DNA of 64,000 bases, from assembly GCA_963662155.1 (NCBI GenBank), contig OY759266.1:55693510-55757509 (forward strand). Reading direction: 5' to 3'. Source of the DNA: Lamellibrachia columna. Taxonomy: Eukaryota > Annelida > Polychaeta > Sabellida > Siboglinidae. Below, piece by piece: positions 60,840-64,000 of the stretch. Below the pieces are notes generated by a model. The model had not been told where the DNA came from. It did no database searches and saw nothing but the letters and a program-made list of their open reading frames with translations. Position numbers and translations under genes: made by a program. Numbering within the stretch: position 1 is the stretch's first letter; the number at the start of each line of letters is the position of its first letter.

Positions 60840-62915
60840 GAGTAAAAACATAGGTCACGGCTTAGATTTGTGACTGTGTAGTAACAGCTCCTCTGAAGGC
60901 CTCGAAGGTTGGAGCCACCAGCACGTTCCCAGGGAGGGCGTTCCACCAGATGACCGTGCGTGGGAAGAAGGAGTTGCTGGGAGCTGGGATGATTTTATAT
61001 TTGTTTGGGTGGTAATATCTTGTACTGTTTGGGAGCATTGGGGCAAGGTAGCGATCGCCATTGATGTCAATCTACTGGGTATGGATCCTATACATCAAGA
61101 GGAGGCAAGAGATTTGTCTTCTTTTCTTGAGTGTGTCCCAGTGAAGGTTGTTGATCATAGCGGACACACTCTCCCGTTGACTGTAGTTGTCAGAGACAAA
61201 TCTGGCCGCACGACGCTGGATGTTTTCAATTTTAGTTATCTAGCTCCTTGGTGTATGGGTTCCATACGGTGCAACAATATTCTAAGTGTGGGTGGACTAG
61301 TGAAATGTAGGCTTGCTGTCTTAGCTTCTGGGAGGTTCCTCTAAGATTGCGTGTGATTAGGTCCAACATTTTGTTAGCACGAGCTGTGATGCCGTTTATG
61401 TGATTTTGCCATGACATGGTGTTAGACATGGTCACGCCTAGATATGGGTATTGTGACACCATGGAAAGCGTGTTTCCTCCTAGATGGTATTCGGTATTGA
61501 TCGTATTGCGATGGAGGATTATTCTCATGGTGTGGCATTTGTCGATGTTAAATTTCATTTGCCACACGTTGGACCATTTAGGAAGTCTGTCCAAGTCTTC
61601 CTGGAGTGATAAGCTATCGGCTGTGCAGGAGATAGATCTGTAAACGAGACAGTCATCTACAAAAAGACGGAGATTGGATGTAATTCCTGTTGGCAGTTCG
61701 TTGATGAATGTGAGAAAAAGTAATGGTCCCAGGACTGTTTCCTGGGGTACTCCAGAGGTGATGGGGACCAAGTCAGACGACTTTCCACTACTACCACTAG
61801 CTGGGATCGACATGTTATAAATGTATTGATCCATTTTAATAATGTGCCACGGATTCCATAATGGTGAAGTTTTAGAAGTAATTGGGGACTCGGTTGAATG
61901 CTTTTGAAAAGTCAAGAACCACTGCATCAACTTGTTCACGGTTATCGAGGGATTTTGCAAGGTCTTGGGTTGTGGTAATTAGTTAGGGGCTGAAACCATG
62001 CTGGGCACCCGTAAGAATATTGTGTTTGTCATAGTGTTCCATAATTTGGCTGAATATTATATGTTCAATCACCTTACTGCAGATGGATGTGATGGATACA
62101 GGGCGATAATTCGACGGTGTGGATCTGTCACCTTTCTTGTGGATTGGGAAAGGTTTGCTAATCTTAATTTAATGAAGTGCCAGAAGGCTTTATTGGATTT
62201 GCCGTCAGGGTTTTGGTACATATTGCTTTGGAAAGACCAGCATTTGTGGAGCTGTTTCTTTTGAGTTAGCTTTTTGAAGTTTTTGTATGATTTCCAGTCC
62301 TCGTTATTGTCTGATGCTTGTGCTTTGTTATACAATCTTTGTTTCTTTTTGCATATCCTTCTTATCTCTTTAGCGATCTAGGGATTTCCAGTCCTCGTTA
62401 TTGTCTGATGCTTGTGCTTTGTTATACAATCTTTGTTTCTTTTTGCATATCCTTCTTATCTCTTTAGCGATCTAGGGATTTATGTGTTTGGAGCAAGTCA
62501 TCTTGGTTGGAATGTGTTTATTCATGAGGGCCTTGATTTCCGAATTGAGCATGTCCCAATTTTCCTGGACAAGTGGAAAGTGGGTCACAATTGAAGAAAG
62601 AGTGTTGGAAATGTATCATGTAAGATTTCATGCTGGGTATGTCCGATTTGCCAAATAGAAATACCTTCCTTGGTGTCTTTTTTTATTTAGGTTTGGTTTA
62701 GAGTTAATGATGAAGGAGATGACCTCATGGTCGCTTATGCCAGCAACAACCTTGCAATGAACAACAACATTTTGATAAGTTGTAAGGACTAAGTCGATGA
62801 TGTTTTTAGTGGCGTCTTGAATCCGTGTAGGTTCCTTGACCATCTGGTCCAGGAAGAACTCAATACAGACATCTTGCTCAGGTACGTGGGGCACTATGTT
62901 CATATGTGTCATTAG
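60840..62915 (-). mobile_element. Decayed LINE (jockey/CR1 superfamily), partial endonuclease plus reverse transcriptase
   Basis: From 62912 down the minus strand gives an endonuclease C-terminus (ATKNIIDLVLTTYQNV, GISDHEVISF), a connecting region with DNNEDWKSYKNFKKLTQKK and NPDGKSNKAFWHFIK, then reverse transcriptase SGVPQETVLGPLLFLTFINE, LFVDDCLVYRSI, MKFNIDKCHTM, YLGVTMSNTMSWQNHINGI, YISLVHPHLEYCCTVWNPYT and a C-terminal tail with NSFFPRTVIWWNALP. PQG is changed to PQE, and many frameshifts are present. It differs in sequence from the two CR1-like elements to its left. Confidence 0.85.
62289..62478. repeat. 94-bp tandem duplication inside the decayed LINE
   Basis: Two essentially identical copies of a segment beginning GATTTCCAGTCCTCGTTATT and ending near TTAGCGATCTAGG. 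It arose after the LINE inserted. Confidence 0.92.
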
Positions 62916-63044
62916 GTGATATTACATACCATGGAGACTAACTGTTTCATGTACCAATTTGTCCTTCAAACACTTATTGATAACCAACCATGCCACGTAG
63001 GCCTATTCGGTAGGCCATATGCCTTACTCCATAGGCATTCTCCC
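62916..63044. other. Gap between LINE and transposase remnant
   Basis: I see nothing recognisable here. The last 150 bases of the window (63850-64000) likewise show no feature. Confidence 0.4.
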
Positions 63045-63850
63045 AGAATCAAGGTCCATATATACATACGTCAACACTAAAAACCATCATCTTCGTGCGG
63101 GTTGTACCACCCAACACAGTTGGAACAGGCAAGCGCGCCACCGTGTCATCAACCGGCACATCGACGATATCTTCCTCGTCAGGGATTGTGAAACGGTTAG
63201 CAGTAGCATTCTTACTACATTTAACAAAGGTGACTTCAAATTCGTCAGCAAATTCATCTGTGGTTTCAACAATCATGCCCACATGATTAATGGCGCATGA
63301 CCTTCTTAGAGGCAAACATCACCATGGTGTTATCATTGGGAGCAAGAGTAGTTGCATCATGTTCTTCATCACCTCTGTTTACCATCGGTAGGTCTGCAAC
63401 TACTTCATCTTTATCAGAACCTGACTGGAGTCGAACTTCTATTTGTTTACATGCTGTATTCTTTGTACTCTACGTTTATGCATATTCTGTTTAAGCATGT
63501 ATTCAGCGAGTTGTTGCTTCTCAGGCGTGTCTGTGAAGATACGCGATCGACGACTTTTTCGTCCTTTAACAGGTTGTGTTCGTTGGCTTTACTTCTGGGT
63601 AAAGTCTTGATATTATCACTCGGCGAGTACTGCAAAGAATATGTCAATGTTGGTGGGCTGTCGTGCTGATCCAGGAGGTGATGTTGTCTGCTGCTGTGGC
63701 CCAGAAGGCGGTGCTACCTGCTGCTGTAGTCCAGGAGGCGGTGCTATCTGCTGCTGTGGTACAAGAGTTGGCATTGTCAGCTGCTGTGGTCCAGGAGGCT
63801 TTGTTGTCCTTGGAACAGTCGGTGTTTGACAAATTGCCGTAAATAAGATA
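63045..63850 (-). pseudogene. Remnant of a pogo/CENP-B-like transposase C-terminal region
   Basis: Minus-strand frames give a Pro/Gln-rich stretch (PPGLQQQVAPPSGPQQQ), then KGRKSRRSRIFTDTPEKQQL with AEYMLKQNMHKRRVQRIQHV, then SKKVMRH, and after a frameshift VGMIVETTDEFADEFEVTFV with TIPDEEDIVDVPVDD. The basic RGRKxxxSxIxTxTPEK linker and the small C-terminal beta-rich segment resemble the region after the DDE domain in many invertebrate pogo/Tigger-like proteins. The DDE core is not in the window. Stops and at least one frameshift (about 63300) show decay. The family assignment rests on pattern memory and is tentative. Confidence 0.45.
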
Positions 63851-64000
63851 CAGAAATCTCACTGTTCATCCACCCCAATTTATTTGAAGCTCCTACTGAT
63901 CCAGGAGCACGTGTTCTTGAAAGTGGACACGTGGGAAAATGAAGATAGGCGGAGTGGTGTTTCTAAATGGGTTGATGCATGCGCACATTATAACTAGGAC

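Overview
This window is nuclear DNA from an animal, most likely an invertebrate. The genes are split by GT-AG introns, the DNA is AT-rich, and it is full of minisatellites, CR1/jockey-type LINE fragments, tRNA-derived SINEs and MITE-like DNA elements. A mollusc or other lophotrochozoan fits best, but the sequence alone does not settle the species.

Five protein-coding genes can be rebuilt exon by exon with consistent splice phases. (1) 1-3151, minus: a flavin-reductase-domain protein that runs off the left edge. (2) 3523-4616, plus: MRM2, the mitochondrial rRNA 2'-O-methyltransferase, divergent from gene 1 across about 370 bp. (3) 5363-12711, minus: SUFU, the Hedgehog regulator, 10 coding exons, convergent with MRM2. 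(4) 14966-43342, plus: RPTOR (Raptor, mTORC1 scaffold), 32 coding exons, about 1299 residues, complete, divergent from SUFU. (5) 51343-55390, minus: CYBC1/Eros, the NADPH-oxidase chaperone, 6 coding exons, convergent with RPTOR. The genes belong to unrelated pathways. The only recognisable linkage is RPTOR with CYBC1, which also share human 17q25.3.

The right end (56.3-64 kb) is a transposon graveyard. It holds a nearly intact CR1-like LINE inserted in another LINE, both between terminal-inverted-repeat-like ends, then a decayed second LINE and a pogo-like transposase remnant. Other mobile DNA includes a piggyBac-type MITE (TTAA target site) in the flavin reductase gene, a hAT-type element with a perfect 8-bp target duplication in RPTOR intron 1, LINE remnants in RPTOR introns 1 and 2, and two SINEs.

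The most unusual feature is a set of exon-intron junctions that have been tandemly amplified. At RPTOR exon 5 the 3' splice site plus exon start is repeated 15 times. At exon 30 the same kind of junction is repeated 4 times. At exon 13 the exon end plus 5' splice site is repeated 3 times, and at exon 31 it is repeated 20 times. A degenerate version lies at SUFU exon 6. These arrays carry many copies of usable-looking splice sites and keep long reading frames open, so they could generate length-variable isoforms or stress splicing.
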